Of a stretch of DNA of 41,815 nt, positions 9,121-17,486 are shown piece by piece. Position 1 is the stretch's first letter. Every line of letters starts with the position of its first letter. The stretch lies in assembly GCA_027064885.1 (NCBI GenBank), contig JAMOOZ010000156.1, positions 1-41,815 of the forward strand, written 5' to 3'. This DNA comes from Desulfurococcales archaeon (GTDB lineage Archaea > Thermoproteota > Thermoprotei_A > Sulfolobales > NBVN01). Both the position numbers and the translations under genes were made by a program. Under the pieces are notes generated by a model. The model was given only the letters and a program-made list of their open reading frames with translations. It had not been told where the DNA came from and did not search any database.

Positions 9121-9461
9121 TATGATATGATTTCTTCCTCGAAAAACTGTGAGGTACGAGTGTAGAGATCTCTTGGGAAAGGGAACAGCTTCTCGCAGCT
9201 CACCCGCTTATACGTTAGTGTTTCAGGAAGCAGAGCGCTTAGTAGTGCCTCAGCAACTCCTCCACATCTTTCAAGGCTGCTAGAATCTACTCTAAAGATA
9301 ACGTAAACACTCTCCCCATATGTTGAAAATACTGACCTCGTTTCAATTTCACCCTCCGGACATGCTGACAAGAACCCCCTGATAATAGGCATGAAATCCA
9401 CTATGACCTCCTCTGAAGTCTTAGACTTCACAGCATAGCATAAGATGTCGCTATCACGCAT
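9117..9461 (-). CDS. Hypothetical protein paired with the HerA-like ATPase
   Basis: I do not recognise this 114-aa protein. It is a mixed alpha/beta sequence with hydrophobic strands (VIVDFMPIIRGF, VYVIFRVD) and no membrane span or signal peptide. The start ATG at 9461 follows GGGG and lies about 29 bases from a TATA-like TTTTTAA at 9487-9493; a GTG at 9473 is the alternative. Coupling to the downstream ATPase by an ATGA overlap suggests an adaptor or partner (inference). Confidence 0.6.
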   Translation of the reverse strand: MRDSDILCYAVKSKTSEEVIVDFMPIIRGFLSACPEGEIETRSVFSTYGESVYVIFRVDSSSLERCGGVAEALLSALLPETLTYKRVSCEKLFPFPRDLYTRTSQFFEEEIISY

Positions 9462-9526
9462 CGGCTTCCCCACACTAGGGCTTAGCTTAAAAAGTGAAAT
9501 ACATCTAGGTAAGTAGGTGCCTGATT

Positions 9527-9928
9527 ATGGAGATAAGCGACGGTAAAGTTGTGCTTCAGGGAAAGATAAGTAAGATAGAGCGATCAAAGATACCTAAAGT
9601 CTTCATAATAACTATCGATTGCGGAGACGTTAAGGCAAGCATGGATCTAGTGAAAGATCTCGTGATTTTCAATGAAGGTGAAACCGTAGAACTGACCCTA
9701 AGTCGTGAAAAACCGCAATACAAGGAAGGAAGAGACTTGGTAATATGGGGCTACATAATGAGTAAGAAAAAGCAATTGCTTAAGGAACTACAGCCAAAGA
9801 CTATTCACAAACTATTGGTTTCCCTTTGGGGCTTCCTACTAGTTATAGAATCCGAAAGCGAGGACCTGTGCAACGCTTTCTCCATTATGGATAAGGTATA
9901 CCTTAAGATTAGGACTTTAGGAAGCTGA
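9527..9928 (+). CDS. rpo8: RNA polymerase subunit Rpo8 (RpoG)
   Basis: Peripheral subunit of the crenarchaeal RNA polymerase, orthologue of eukaryotic Rpb8. The 133-aa product has the OB-fold-like layout seen in Sulfolobus Rpo8: an N-terminal GKISKIERSKIPKVFIITIDC, a central LTLSREKPQYKEG, a strand VSLWGFLLVIES and the ending SIMDKVYLKIRTL, which matches the family's NIMDHVYF ending. Rpo8 is found in Crenarchaeota and Korarchaeota but not in most Euryarchaeota, supporting the lineage call. The ATG follows AGGTGCCTGATT, a usable ribosome-binding site. Confidence 0.85.
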   Translation: MEISDGKVVLQGKISKIERSKIPKVFIITIDCGDVKASMDLVKDLVIFNEGETVELTLSREKPQYKEGRDLVIWGYIMSKKKQLLKELQPKTIHKLLVSLWGFLLVIESESEDLCNAFSIMDKVYLKIRTLGS

Positions 9929-10011
9929 GAAGACTATGTGTCACACACGGATATAAGATTTAAAATAAGCTTAAATTCGGAAAAAGTAATCTACACCACT
10001 AGGTATAGGTC

Positions 10012-10461
10012 ATGAGTGTTCAGACCGCTATAAGGAATCTGATATCGGAACTTGCAGGTATTGTTGGAAGCGTTGTAACAGTTAAACTTGTCGATGGAAC
10101 AATTTACGAGGGAAAACTCGTAGGGATTGACGCTGGTGATAGATTAACGTTGCATTTAGTTCTTCAGGACGCGAAATGTAGTGACGGTGAGAAGTATTAC
10201 AAGGTCTTCATAAACGGTAATAGGATATCTGAAATAATCTCTGCTGAAAGACCCCTCTTTGATCCGGAGGAATTCGCACATATAATACAGACTAAGTTAA
10301 ACCTTCCCCCCGGAACCGTGAGAGTACTTAAAGAGGCAGGAACGGTCATGATCTATGACAGGTACAAAGTAAGCGTTAATGGTGTGGAGGGTTCGGGAGG
10401 TTTAGCCAGTAAGATATACAGCGTGTGGGAAGAATATATGGAGGAAAAGAAGCGAAAATAA
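10012..10461 (+). CDS. Two-domain Sm-like protein (SmAP3 type)
   Basis: The N-terminal 80 residues form an Sm fold: Sm1 GSVVTVKLVDGTIYEGKLVGID and Sm2-like YKVFINGNRISEI. A C-terminal domain of about 65 residues follows, as in SmAP3 of crenarchaea, which assembles into heptameric rings. Such proteins bind RNA; the exact role is unknown. It is followed after about 90 bases by the archaeosine transglycosylase gene on the same strand, so both may share an RNA-related transcript. Confidence 0.85.
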   Translation: MSVQTAIRNLISELAGIVGSVVTVKLVDGTIYEGKLVGIDAGDRLTLHLVLQDAKCSDGEKYYKVFINGNRISEIISAERPLFDPEEFAHIIQTKLNLPPGTVRVLKEAGTVMIYDRYKVSVNGVEGSGGLASKIYSVWEEYMEEKKRK

Positions 10462-10550
10462 CGAAGATGATATCCTTTTTCCCTCCAGATTGTTCTTGCG
10501 ATAAGCTTAATGTTATTAGTGAAATATCACGGAGACCTTGGGATATAAAG

Positions 10551-12131
10551 GTGAGCTTTGAGATAAAGGATAAGGACTTAGCTGGACGCATAGGGAAGTT
10601 ACGCACAAAGAATGGGACTATTGAAACACCGGCGTTCTTTCCCGTCGTAAATCCCTTTAGAACTAGGGAATCCATCACTGTAGAGAAGATTCGTGAGATA
10701 GGGTTCAACCAGATAATTACTAATGCCTTCATAATAATGCAACGCCTCGGCGATGAAGCTGTTAAAGTAGGTATTCATAAGATAGTAGGTTATGACGGCG
10801 TCATAATGACTGACTCAGGCGCTTATCAGTTGTTGATGTATGGTAAGGAAAGGATTAAAATAGACCCTATTAAGATAGTTGAGTTTCAGGATAGGATAGG
10901 ATCCGACATAGCAGTCATAGCTGATATCCCTACAAGAGATGATTCCACTTACGAGGAAGCACTAATGAGCGTGGAGGAGACACTCCGAAGAGCTAGGGCT
11001 GTAGCAGGTATGATAAAGCAAAGCAAAACGTTATGGGTGCTACCAATACAGGGAGGAGTTTACATAGATTTAGTTGCGAGGTCTGCAACAGCTGCTTCAT
11101 CCTTGAATGAATATGGAATGTACGCCATCGGATCCCCTGTCACAGTCTTAGAGAAATATGAGTTCTGGAAGATAGTTGACATGGTGGCTACTGCTAAGAA
11201 ATGCCTACCACATGACAAACCCGTGCATCTCTTTGGCGGGGGACACCCAATAATAATGCCGCTTATGGTGGCGCTAGGTATAGATAGTTTCGATTCTGCA
11301 TCCTACATACTATATGCCCGTGACGGCCGATACATAACAGAGCACGGGACTTATAGGATAAATGAGTTAGATTACTTACCCTGTGAATGTCCTGTATGTA
11401 GTAAGTACGAGCCCAAGGAAATCCTCGAGATGCCCCGTGAGGAACGCATTAGGCTAATTGCTACTCACAACCTTTATATCATAGCCAGGGAGATGCGTAG
11501 GATAAAGGAGGCCATAAGGGAAGGTAGACTATGGGAACTGATAGAGGAAAGAGCACGTACCCATCCTTATGTTAGGGAGGCCCTAAATCATGTGATTAAA
11601 TACGTTAAATGGATTGAGAGACTAGATCCTGTGATAAGGGGTAAGTCTAGGGGACTATTCCTGTATGACAAAACCTCATACTTTAGGCCAGAACTCCTAA
11701 GACACAGGAAAAGAGTCATTGAGAAGATACTGAAGAAAATAGAGAACAGAACCATACGTAATATAGTACTGGTTCCGGCTAACATCTTTGTAAAACCCTT
11801 CCATAATGCCGAACATTTCAAGAATATGTTAAAGGATATTGACATCACAGACGAGCATACTATACTTTTCTACGTTCCCTTCTTCGACATTGTGCCCTAC
11901 GATATCGATGAAACTTATCCATACTCACAATTCGAAGCGCCCTTACATCCAGAACTAGACATAATTAATATGATGTGTGGCACATTATGGAGAATGTTCA
12001 AGGTAGCGCAGAATGCTCAAGCGCATGTTAAGTTTGTATATGCCTCAGACTTTGAGGAAATCGATACATGCAGAGAAGTTCTTGAGTTTTGCGAAAAGAG
12101 TAACTATGTTCAGTGCATTAAGTTAGATTAG
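10551..12131 (+). CDS. tgtA: tRNA-guanine(15) transglycosylase (archaeosine TGT)
   Basis: Exchanges guanine 15 in the tRNA D-loop for preQ0, the first step to archaeosine. The catalytic TIM-barrel starts at FEIKDKDLAGRIGKL, contains VIMTDSGAYQLLMYG and GIDSFDSASYILYARDGR, and carries the zinc ligands in CECPVCSKYE plus a later His. A C-terminal domain ends with DETYPYSQFEAP, typical of arcTGT/ArcS C1 domains; no PUA domain follows, as in many crenarchaeal forms. I choose GTG 10551 because the family's N-terminus begins here and AAAG precedes it; the open frame extends upstream into the Sm gene, with ATG 10467 as an alternative. Confidence 0.92.
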   Translation: MSFEIKDKDLAGRIGKLRTKNGTIETPAFFPVVNPFRTRESITVEKIREIGFNQIITNAFIIMQRLGDEAVKVGIHKIVGYDGVIMTDSGAYQLLMYGKERIKIDPIKIVEFQDRIGSDIAVIADIPTRDDSTYEEALMSVEETLRRARAVAGMIKQSKTLWVLPIQGGVYIDLVARSATAASSLNEYGMYAIGSPVTVLEKYEFWKIVDMVATAKKCLPHDKPVHLFGGGHPIIMPLMVALGIDSFDSASYILYARDGRYITEHGTYRINELDYLPCECPVCSKYEPKEILEMPREERIRLIATHNLYIIAREMRRIKEAIREGRLWELIEERARTHPYVREALNHVIKYVKWIERLDPVIRGKSRGLFLYDKTSYFRPELLRHRKRVIEKILKKIENRTIRNIVLVPANIFVKPFHNAEHFKNMLKDIDITDEHTILFYVPFFDIVPYDIDETYPYSQFEAPLHPELDIINMMCGTLWRMFKVAQNAQAHVKFVYASDFEEIDTCREVLEFCEKSNYVQCIKLD

Positions 12132-12143
12132 AACCATTGGAGC

Positions 12144-12878
12144 TTACATATATGGCTTCGGACCTTTCTCCTCCTTCCTTGATGACTTTATAGCTTCTTC
12201 TAGCGCCGCCTCTGCCTCAGCCACTAGCTTCGAGTACTGCAGTAAGTCCTCAATATTGATGTCCAAGTTCAATAATTCGCTAACTTTTCTCACGAACACT
12301 GCTGCAGCTCCTGGATCATACTTACTTGGTTCTGTATACGGGAAAATTAAGAGCGTTGGTATTTTCATGATGTTAAATATCGTGAAGAACGTGGCAAGCG
12401 GACCCACTATGTAGAGTCCCTTTTCCATTTGAGGCTCGCTGAAAGTCCATCCACAGTTATTTACGCATATCCACCTAAATTCTTCCTCCCCTTCCCGAAA
12501 CTTTGAGTTAAGCCCGCCAGCAAGTATTGCTTTTTTACCGCCTACACTAAGGAACCACTCGGCAAATTTTACAGCATATATGACTCTTTCTGGAGGCTGA
12601 GGCAAGGTATTATTAACGAGTATCATAAGATCCTTGCCGGGACATGCGAATATTTCGTATGGCGTCATGAGACCATACTCCTCTATCGCAGTAAAGTCAG
12701 GCATGTACTTCGTAACCACGTCTCCAACCTTCGCGGCCTTTAACTTGGATACCAGGTACCTTGTCGCTATGGTTCCAACATATCCAAACCCTGGGAACCC
12801 TGTTATTAGGGTCCATGGCCTTTTATTTTTGAATATATCATTATATTCTTCATAGATGTATATCTTGGCTTTCGACAT
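12144..12878 (-). CDS. PAC2-family proteasome assembly chaperone-like protein
   Basis: A 244-aa PAC2-fold protein: WTLITGFPGFGYVGTIATRYL at the N-terminus, IFACPGKDLMILVNN and AILAGGLNSKF further on, and a C-terminal helical region. Archaeal relatives PbaA and PbaB bind the 20S alpha ring through a C-terminal hydrophobic-Tyr-X motif; this protein ends in Pro-Tyr-Met, with Tyr at the penultimate position. Start at ATG 12878 is coupled to the PUA gene by a TAATG overlap and has GAGG just upstream; GTG 12890 is less likely. The neighbouring proteasomal ATPase supports a proteasome role. Confidence 0.8.
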   Translation of the reverse strand: MSKAKIYIYEEYNDIFKNKRPWTLITGFPGFGYVGTIATRYLVSKLKAAKVGDVVTKYMPDFTAIEEYGLMTPYEIFACPGKDLMILVNNTLPQPPERVIYAVKFAEWFLSVGGKKAILAGGLNSKFREGEEEFRWICVNNCGWTFSEPQMEKGLYIVGPLATFFTIFNIMKIPTLLIFPYTEPSKYDPGAAAVFVRKVSELLNLDINIEDLLQYSKLVAEAEAALEEAIKSSRKEEKGPKPYM

Positions 12879-13369
12879 TACCTCACACACTCCCTAAGCT
12901 TTACAGCTGGTCCAGTTATAAAGTGTACTATCTCGTCGGGGGAAAGAATTAGCCTACCAACACAAAGCAGGTCATCGTTTTCGTTTACCACAAGTGCCTC
13001 CGAACCTGCCCTTAGGTCCTCATCAACATATAAGACATGCTTTGCAAACGCAGAATTACCATACGTTACCAGATCCTTTGCTATCTCATTAGCTATGACT
13101 ACTCTTAACTTAGGCGGAGGTACTGTTTCGTGAATTATCTTGGCTGCTGGTAGCCTCAGATTAAATGTGTACGTTGAGGCTAGGACCGTGGCAATCACCT
13201 CTCCGGAAGGCGTTAAGATTTCCCTAATCTTGCCTGTATTTCTCGAGATCTTCAGGAGTATTCCTTCGGGAAAGACTTTCTCGCCTACACCGCTAACACC
13301 AAGCTGATGCTCTAGTACCGCTCTTAGCCGCCTTAACTCTAAGGGCTTTGCTTTCCTAACTTTATACAA
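12878..13369 (-). CDS. PUA-domain protein
   Basis: A 163-aa protein whose C-terminal half (about residues 80-155) reads as a PUA RNA-binding domain: LRVVIANEIAKDL, GNSAFAKHVLYVDEDLRAGSEALVVNENDDLLCVGR split over two strands, and ending VHFITGPAVKLRE. The N-terminal half resembles other archaeal PUA proteins with a pre-PUA domain. Likely RNA-binding; target unknown. It starts six bases after the PAN stop and overlaps the PAC2 gene, so PAN-PUA-PAC2 form one operon. Confidence 0.75.
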   Translation of the reverse strand: MYKVRKAKPLELRRLRAVLEHQLGVSGVGEKVFPEGILLKISRNTGKIREILTPSGEVIATVLASTYTFNLRLPAAKIIHETVPPPKLRVVIANEIAKDLVTYGNSAFAKHVLYVDEDLRAGSEALVVNENDDLLCVGRLILSPDEIVHFITGPAVKLRECVR

Positions 13370-13374
13370 GACCC

Positions 13375-14622
13375 CTAAACCACCGCTTGCGTATTCCTCT
13401 GGCGGGGCTTAAACCCTTCTTTTGGGCCGTAAGGGCGGTACCTGCCGTGCAATACTTTCTTTATGGCATACAGGAAGTCCTCCTGTGTTACTTGCCTCCT
13501 GTTATTCCTGAGTGCTGAGTAACCTGCCTCGGTACATATGGCCTTTATATCAGCACCCGTGGCCCCTTCTGTTAGCCTAGCGAGTTCTTTTAGGTCAACA
13601 TCTTTGCTTATTTTCATTTTACGAGTGTGTATTTTGAAGATCTCCCAACGGCCCTTTAGGTCTGGCAACGGTATCTCTAAGACCCTATCAAATCTCCCGG
13701 GCCTTAATAGGGCAGGGTCTAGTATGTCTAGCCTGTTAGTGGTTGCTATCACCTTAACGTTATCTAGGGGGTCAAAACCGTCCAGCTCGGCTAGTAGCTG
13801 AGTTAATGTCCTATGTATCTCCCTCTCACCGCTAGTACCCATATCCATTCTCTTAGATGCTATGGCATCGATTTCATCGATTAGCACTATGGCCGGCGCC
13901 TTACGTCTAGCAAACGCGAAAAGCTCCCTAACTATCCGTGCACCCTCACCAACGAACTTCTGTGCAAGTTCTGACGCCACCAAGCTTATGAAGGTGGCGT
14001 TAGTTTCGCCAGCAACCGCCTTAGCTAGGAGGGTCTTACCACAACCCGGGGGTCCGTAGAGTAGAATGCCCTTAGGCGGCTCAATACCCAGCTCACGGAA
14101 AAGTTCTGGGTGCTTCAGAGGAAGCTCCACAACCTCACGTATCTCCTGTATCTGCTCCTTTAACCCGCCAATATCGGAGTACCGCACCGAGGGTCTCTCG
14201 ATGACTTCCATTCCTCTAACATAAGGATCTTCCCTGCTAGGCAGTATCTCAACTATTGTTGAGCCCCGTTGATTTAACGCTACTTTCGCCCCAGGTCTTA
14301 GCTGCGTCTTGTCTACCTCCCCTGAAACGCTGACAATTAAGTGGGGACCCGTTGTGCTCTTTACTATGGCCCTACCGTCAGGCAACACTTCAAGGAGTGT
14401 GCCCTCAATAAGTGGGGTCGACATCAACTTCTCTATTTCACGTTTGTAGTAGCCGAGCTCGCTACGTAAGTAGTTAACCTCAGCTTCAAGTTCCTGTACA
14501 CGCATCTCAAGGTACTTCACATAATCTGTTACACCGCGCCTACGCACACTGAAGTCAACGTCCGACAAATCACCCACCACTATTAAGTATGTTGCTAGAA
14601 AACCTAAAATACTAAGGGCCAT
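13375..14622 (-). CDS. pan: Proteasome-activating nucleotidase (PAN)
   Basis: Hexameric AAA+ unfoldase that feeds substrates to the 20S proteasome. In order: an N-terminal coiled coil ([21 protein letters not shown]), an OB domain, then the AAA module with Walker A GPPGCGKT, Walker [11 protein letters not shown] and arginine finger region LLRPGRFDR. The 415-aa length is normal. The C-terminus ends in Gln-Ala-Val-Val and lacks the hydrophobic-Tyr-X motif that docks PAN into the proteasome. ATG 14622 gives a hydrophobic first 15 residues unusual for PAN; a TATA-like AACTTAAG about 25 bases upstream supports it, but GTG 14580 or 14577 and TTG 14568 are alternatives. Heads an operon with the PUA and PAC2 genes. 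Confidence 0.9.
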   Translation of the reverse strand: MALSILGFLATYLIVVGDLSDVDFSVRRRGVTDYVKYLEMRVQELEAEVNYLRSELGYYKREIEKLMSTPLIEGTLLEVLPDGRAIVKSTTGPHLIVSVSGEVDKTQLRPGAKVALNQRGSTIVEILPSREDPYVRGMEVIERPSVRYSDIGGLKEQIQEIREVVELPLKHPELFRELGIEPPKGILLYGPPGCGKTLLAKAVAGETNATFISLVASELAQKFVGEGARIVRELFAFARRKAPAIVLIDEIDAIASKRMDMGTSGEREIHRTLTQLLAELDGFDPLDNVKVIATTNRLDILDPALLRPGRFDRVLEIPLPDLKGRWEIFKIHTRKMKISKDVDLKELARLTEGATGADIKAICTEAGYSALRNNRRQVTQEDFLYAIKKVLHGRYRPYGPKEGFKPRQRNTQAVV

Positions 14623-14681
14623 AATAACCAGAGTTTCTTAAGTTTGGAGTAACTAAGCTATATTAGCCTAGAGGCCGGCAT

Positions 14682-15239
14682 ATGATCCTAGGGAAGGCTG
14701 ATATCGTGAGCCCCAAACCTGATATAATACACTGTGAGATGTGCGGCCGTCCGATGAGGAGGAGAGATTCTAAGGTAGTGTATATTGAGGGTGCTCGTCT
14801 TGTCTTATGCCCGCAATGCTACTCAAGAGTAGCAAAACGAGCTGTGAGGGCGGAAGTTAAGAGCGCAACTACTAAGAAAGTGAGTGCCACAAGGGCTGCA
14901 AGGAGACCTGTACGAAGGGGGCTAAGGCTTGAAAACTACGAGGTTGTAGAGGATTACGCTAAGCGGGTAAGAGAAGCTAGAGAGCGACTGGGTTGGACAC
15001 AAAGGACCCTCGCCGAAGCTGTGAGGGAAAGTGAGAATGTTATAAAGAGGATAGAGTCAGGCAGACTAACCCCCACCATAGAATTAGCTATGAAATTGGA
15101 GAAAGTACTAGGTATTAAGTTACTTGAACCTATAGTTGACAGTGACTTTACCGGATCCTTGGACAGAGTAGGTAGTCCCTCAAAGGAACTCACACTAGGA
15201 GACATAGTTTCCATAAGAAGGAGGGGAAGTAAGGAATAA
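14682..15239 (+). CDS. mbf1: Multiprotein bridging factor 1 homologue (MBF1)
   Basis: A 185-aa protein with an N-terminal zinc ribbon (CEMCGRPM and CPQCYSRV), a basic linker and a C-terminal helix-turn-helix of the Cro/MBF1 type starting YAKRVREARERLGWTQRTLAEAV and containing ESENVIKRIESGRLTP. Archaeal MBF1 has been linked to ribosome binding and translation as well as transcription. Start ATG at 14682; its stop overlaps the hflX start (TAATG), a conserved archaeal arrangement. Confidence 0.92.
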   Translation: MILGKADIVSPKPDIIHCEMCGRPMRRRDSKVVYIEGARLVLCPQCYSRVAKRAVRAEVKSATTKKVSATRAARRPVRRGLRLENYEVVEDYAKRVREARERLGWTQRTLAEAVRESENVIKRIESGRLTPTIELAMKLEKVLGIKLLEPIVDSDFTGSLDRVGSPSKELTLGDIVSIRRRGSKE

Positions 15240-16390
15240 TGAATTGGCTTCACAGAAGAGCCGTGCTAATATCACGCGAGGATGACCTTGAGGAAGCATT
15301 AGCGCTCATAAGGTGCTTGAATGACGTAGATGTCATTAAGATAGTGAGTCTTAGGAGAAATTACAGAGTTGATAACAGATCCTACGTAAGAAAAGGTAAG
15401 TTGGAACAGCTCAAACGGGAACTCGAGTCCCTTGAGTACAAAGTCAATATTCTCTATGTTTACGATGTTCTGAAACCTCGTCAGGTAGTGAACCTAATGA
15501 GAAATTTGAGAGTCGATGTCAAGGATAAGGTAGGTCTTATACTGGAGATCTTCGCAGCGCATGCAGGATCCAAGGAGGCTAAGCTACAGATAGAGATGGC
15601 TGACATACTACATAAGTTACCTCTCATTAAGGAATGGATCAGAAGAGCTAAAATGGGAGAGCTACCAGGCTTTATGGGTCCTGGAAGGTACGCTGTTGAT
15701 GCTTACTATACGCACATGAGGAGAAGGCTCAGTAAAATAAAGCGAGAGTTAGAGGAATTAAGAGCACGTAGGACTTTAGCTAGGTCGCAAAGAACCAGAA
15801 AAGGTATGCAACATGTTGCTATAGCAGGGTACGCCAACGCCGGTAAGACTACTTTGTTTAACAGAATCACATCTGAACATAAGCCGGTGGGGCCTGAGAT
15901 GTTCACTACTCTTACCCCTAAATCAAAGGCTACCTTACTGAATGGCAAACGCGTTATATTCGTTGACACGGTAGGGTTCATACGCGACGTCCCTCACGAG
16001 GTAATAGAAGCTTTCTACGCTACGTTGGAGGAGATAGCGTTTTCAGATCTCACCATACTAGTTTTAGACTCCTCCGAGAATCCCTCTCTCCTATACAGGA
16101 AGCTCCTTTCATCGCTTAACACCCTAAGACGCATAGGGTATGTGGGTAAGCCACTAATCGTGGCGCTAAACAAGGTCGATGTGGTCGACGACGTTAGTAT
16201 GCTCGTTAAGGATGTAAATTCCCTACTCTCAAAGCACTACTACTGGTCATGGCATGTCACACCGATTTCTGCTCTGAAGGGATACGGCATCAATGCCCTA
16301 CTTAAGACCGTTTATAAATACTTGCAATCCTCAAACCTATGTAGAGATTATACACGATCCCTAACTTCGGAAATACCTGCAGAAGGGTAA
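15239..16390 (+). CDS. hflX: HflX-type GTPase
   Basis: Ribosome-associated GTPase of the TRAFAC class, 383 aa. An N-terminal nucleotide-binding-like domain includes VRKGKLEQLKRELE and the diagnostic HflX segments LILEIFAAHAGSKEAKLQIE and a GxxG-rich PGFMGPGRYAVDAY. The G domain carries G1 GYANAGKTT, G3 FVDTVGFI and G4 ALNKVDVV. HflX splits or rescues stalled ribosomes. Coupled to mbf1 by a TAATG overlap and followed six bases later by trm56. Confidence 0.93.
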   Translation: MNWLHRRAVLISREDDLEEALALIRCLNDVDVIKIVSLRRNYRVDNRSYVRKGKLEQLKRELESLEYKVNILYVYDVLKPRQVVNLMRNLRVDVKDKVGLILEIFAAHAGSKEAKLQIEMADILHKLPLIKEWIRRAKMGELPGFMGPGRYAVDAYYTHMRRRLSKIKRELEELRARRTLARSQRTRKGMQHVAIAGYANAGKTTLFNRITSEHKPVGPEMFTTLTPKSKATLLNGKRVIFVDTVGFIRDVPHEVIEAFYATLEEIAFSDLTILVLDSSENPSLLYRKLLSSLNTLRRIGYVGKPLIVALNKVDVVDDVSMLVKDVNSLLSKHYYWSWHVTPISALKGYGINALLKTVYKYLQSSNLCRDYTRSLTSEIPAEG

Positions 16391-16396
16391 ACCACA

Positions 16397-16978
16397 ATGA
16401 GTATTGAAGTTGGGGAGAGAAAAGTATACGTCCTTAGGATAGGGCATCGGCCTGAGAGAGATAAACGCGTTACAACACACGTTGGTTTGGTTGCTAGGGC
16501 ATTCGGGGCTGATGGAGTGGTCATAGGGGATGTCATAGACGAGAAAGTAGTTTCGAAAATTAAGGGTATTTGCGAGAAGTGGGGACGTAAGAGCTTCTAC
16601 GTGATCTCGGGTGTTAACTCGATGAAATACGCACGGAAATGGAAAGATAGAGGTGGCATCATTGTTCATTTAACAATGTATGGTCTCCACATAGACGACG
16701 TTATTGATTATATCAGGAGAGATCCCCGCGATATCCTAGTAGTTGTTGGGGCATCAAAGGTACCGAGGTTCTTTTACGACATCGCTGACTTTAATGTTGC
16801 TATAGGTCACCAGCCGCACTCTGAGGTAGCTGCACTAGCAATATTCCTCGATAGACTGTTTGAGGGCCGTGAACTACACTTTATTTTTTCTGATGCGAAG
16901 ATATGTATCGAGCCATCACCTAAAGGTAAGAAGGTGACTATGTGTGACAGGAAAGGGGAAGGACAAGAATATCAATGA
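16397..16978 (+). CDS. trm56: tRNA (cytidine(56)-2'-O)-methyltransferase Trm56
   Basis: SPOUT-class enzyme that methylates the 2'-hydroxyl of C56 in the T-loop of tRNAs. The 193-aa protein has the family signature VYVLRIGHRPERDKRVTTH near the start, NSMKYARKW, IIVHLTMYGLHIDDVID and the cofactor-knot region LVVVGASKVPRFFYDIADFN with VAIGHQPHSEVAALA. Trm56 is nearly universal in archaea. It overlaps the TFE start by 35 bases in another frame. Confidence 0.95.
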   Translation: MSIEVGERKVYVLRIGHRPERDKRVTTHVGLVARAFGADGVVIGDVIDEKVVSKIKGICEKWGRKSFYVISGVNSMKYARKWKDRGGIIVHLTMYGLHIDDVIDYIRRDPRDILVVVGASKVPRFFYDIADFNVAIGHQPHSEVAALAIFLDRLFEGRELHFIFSDAKICIEPSPKGKKVTMCDRKGEGQEYQ

Positions 16979-17486
16979 CCTGCTAAGGTTCATTGAGAAC
17001 TACATTGGGGAAGCGGGGAAGAAAGTATTCAAAGCCTTAATGAGTAGTGGAGATGAAATGCTTGATACAGAGATCATTGAAAAAACGAAATTAAATGAAC
17101 AGGATGTAAGGCGAGCGCTTTACGAACTTCATAACCTTGGGCTAGTGGCGTACCGCAAGACCAGGAATCCCGAGGACAGCCGCTACATATACTTCTGGAA
17201 GATAGACACTGCTAGGATTAATCAGGTACTACTCCAGCGTAAGAAAGAGGTGCTAAACAAGCTCAAAGAGCGGTTAAGGTACGAGGAAAGTAACACGTTC
17301 TTCACATGCCCTGTTGATGGAGTTAGACTGACCTTCGATGAAGCCATGGAAACAGACTTCAAATGCCCGCGTTGCGGGAGCGACTTAGTGGCTGAGGATA
17401 ATGAGTACTTTAAGGAGAGACTACGCGAGATTGTAAGGGAGCTTGAAGAGGAAATATCGCATGAGGAGCGACTACTTAGTAGTTGA
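16944..17486 (+). CDS. tfe: Transcription factor E alpha subunit (TFE)
   Basis: Archaeal homologue of TFIIE-alpha; helps RNA polymerase open promoters. An N-terminal winged helix (about residues 8-80, with KTKLNEQDVRRALYELHNLGLV) is followed by a coiled linker and a zinc ribbon with CPVDG and CPRCG pairs, then an acidic C-terminal helix. GTG start at 16944 is preceded by AAGGTGACTAT, a good ribosome-binding site, and lies inside the 3' end of trm56. The 180-aa length is normal. Confidence 0.94.
   Translation: MTGKGKDKNINDLLRFIENYIGEAGKKVFKALMSSGDEMLDTEIIEKTKLNEQDVRRALYELHNLGLVAYRKTRNPEDSRYIYFWKIDTARINQVLLQRKKEVLNKLKERLRYEESNTFFTCPVDGVRLTFDEAMETDFKCPRCGSDLVAEDNEYFKERLREIVRELEEEISHEERLLSS

Noticed and set aside
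10376-10732. 118-codon minus-strand frame across the Sm/tgtA junction
   Set aside because: Overlaps two well-supported plus-strand genes and has no motif.
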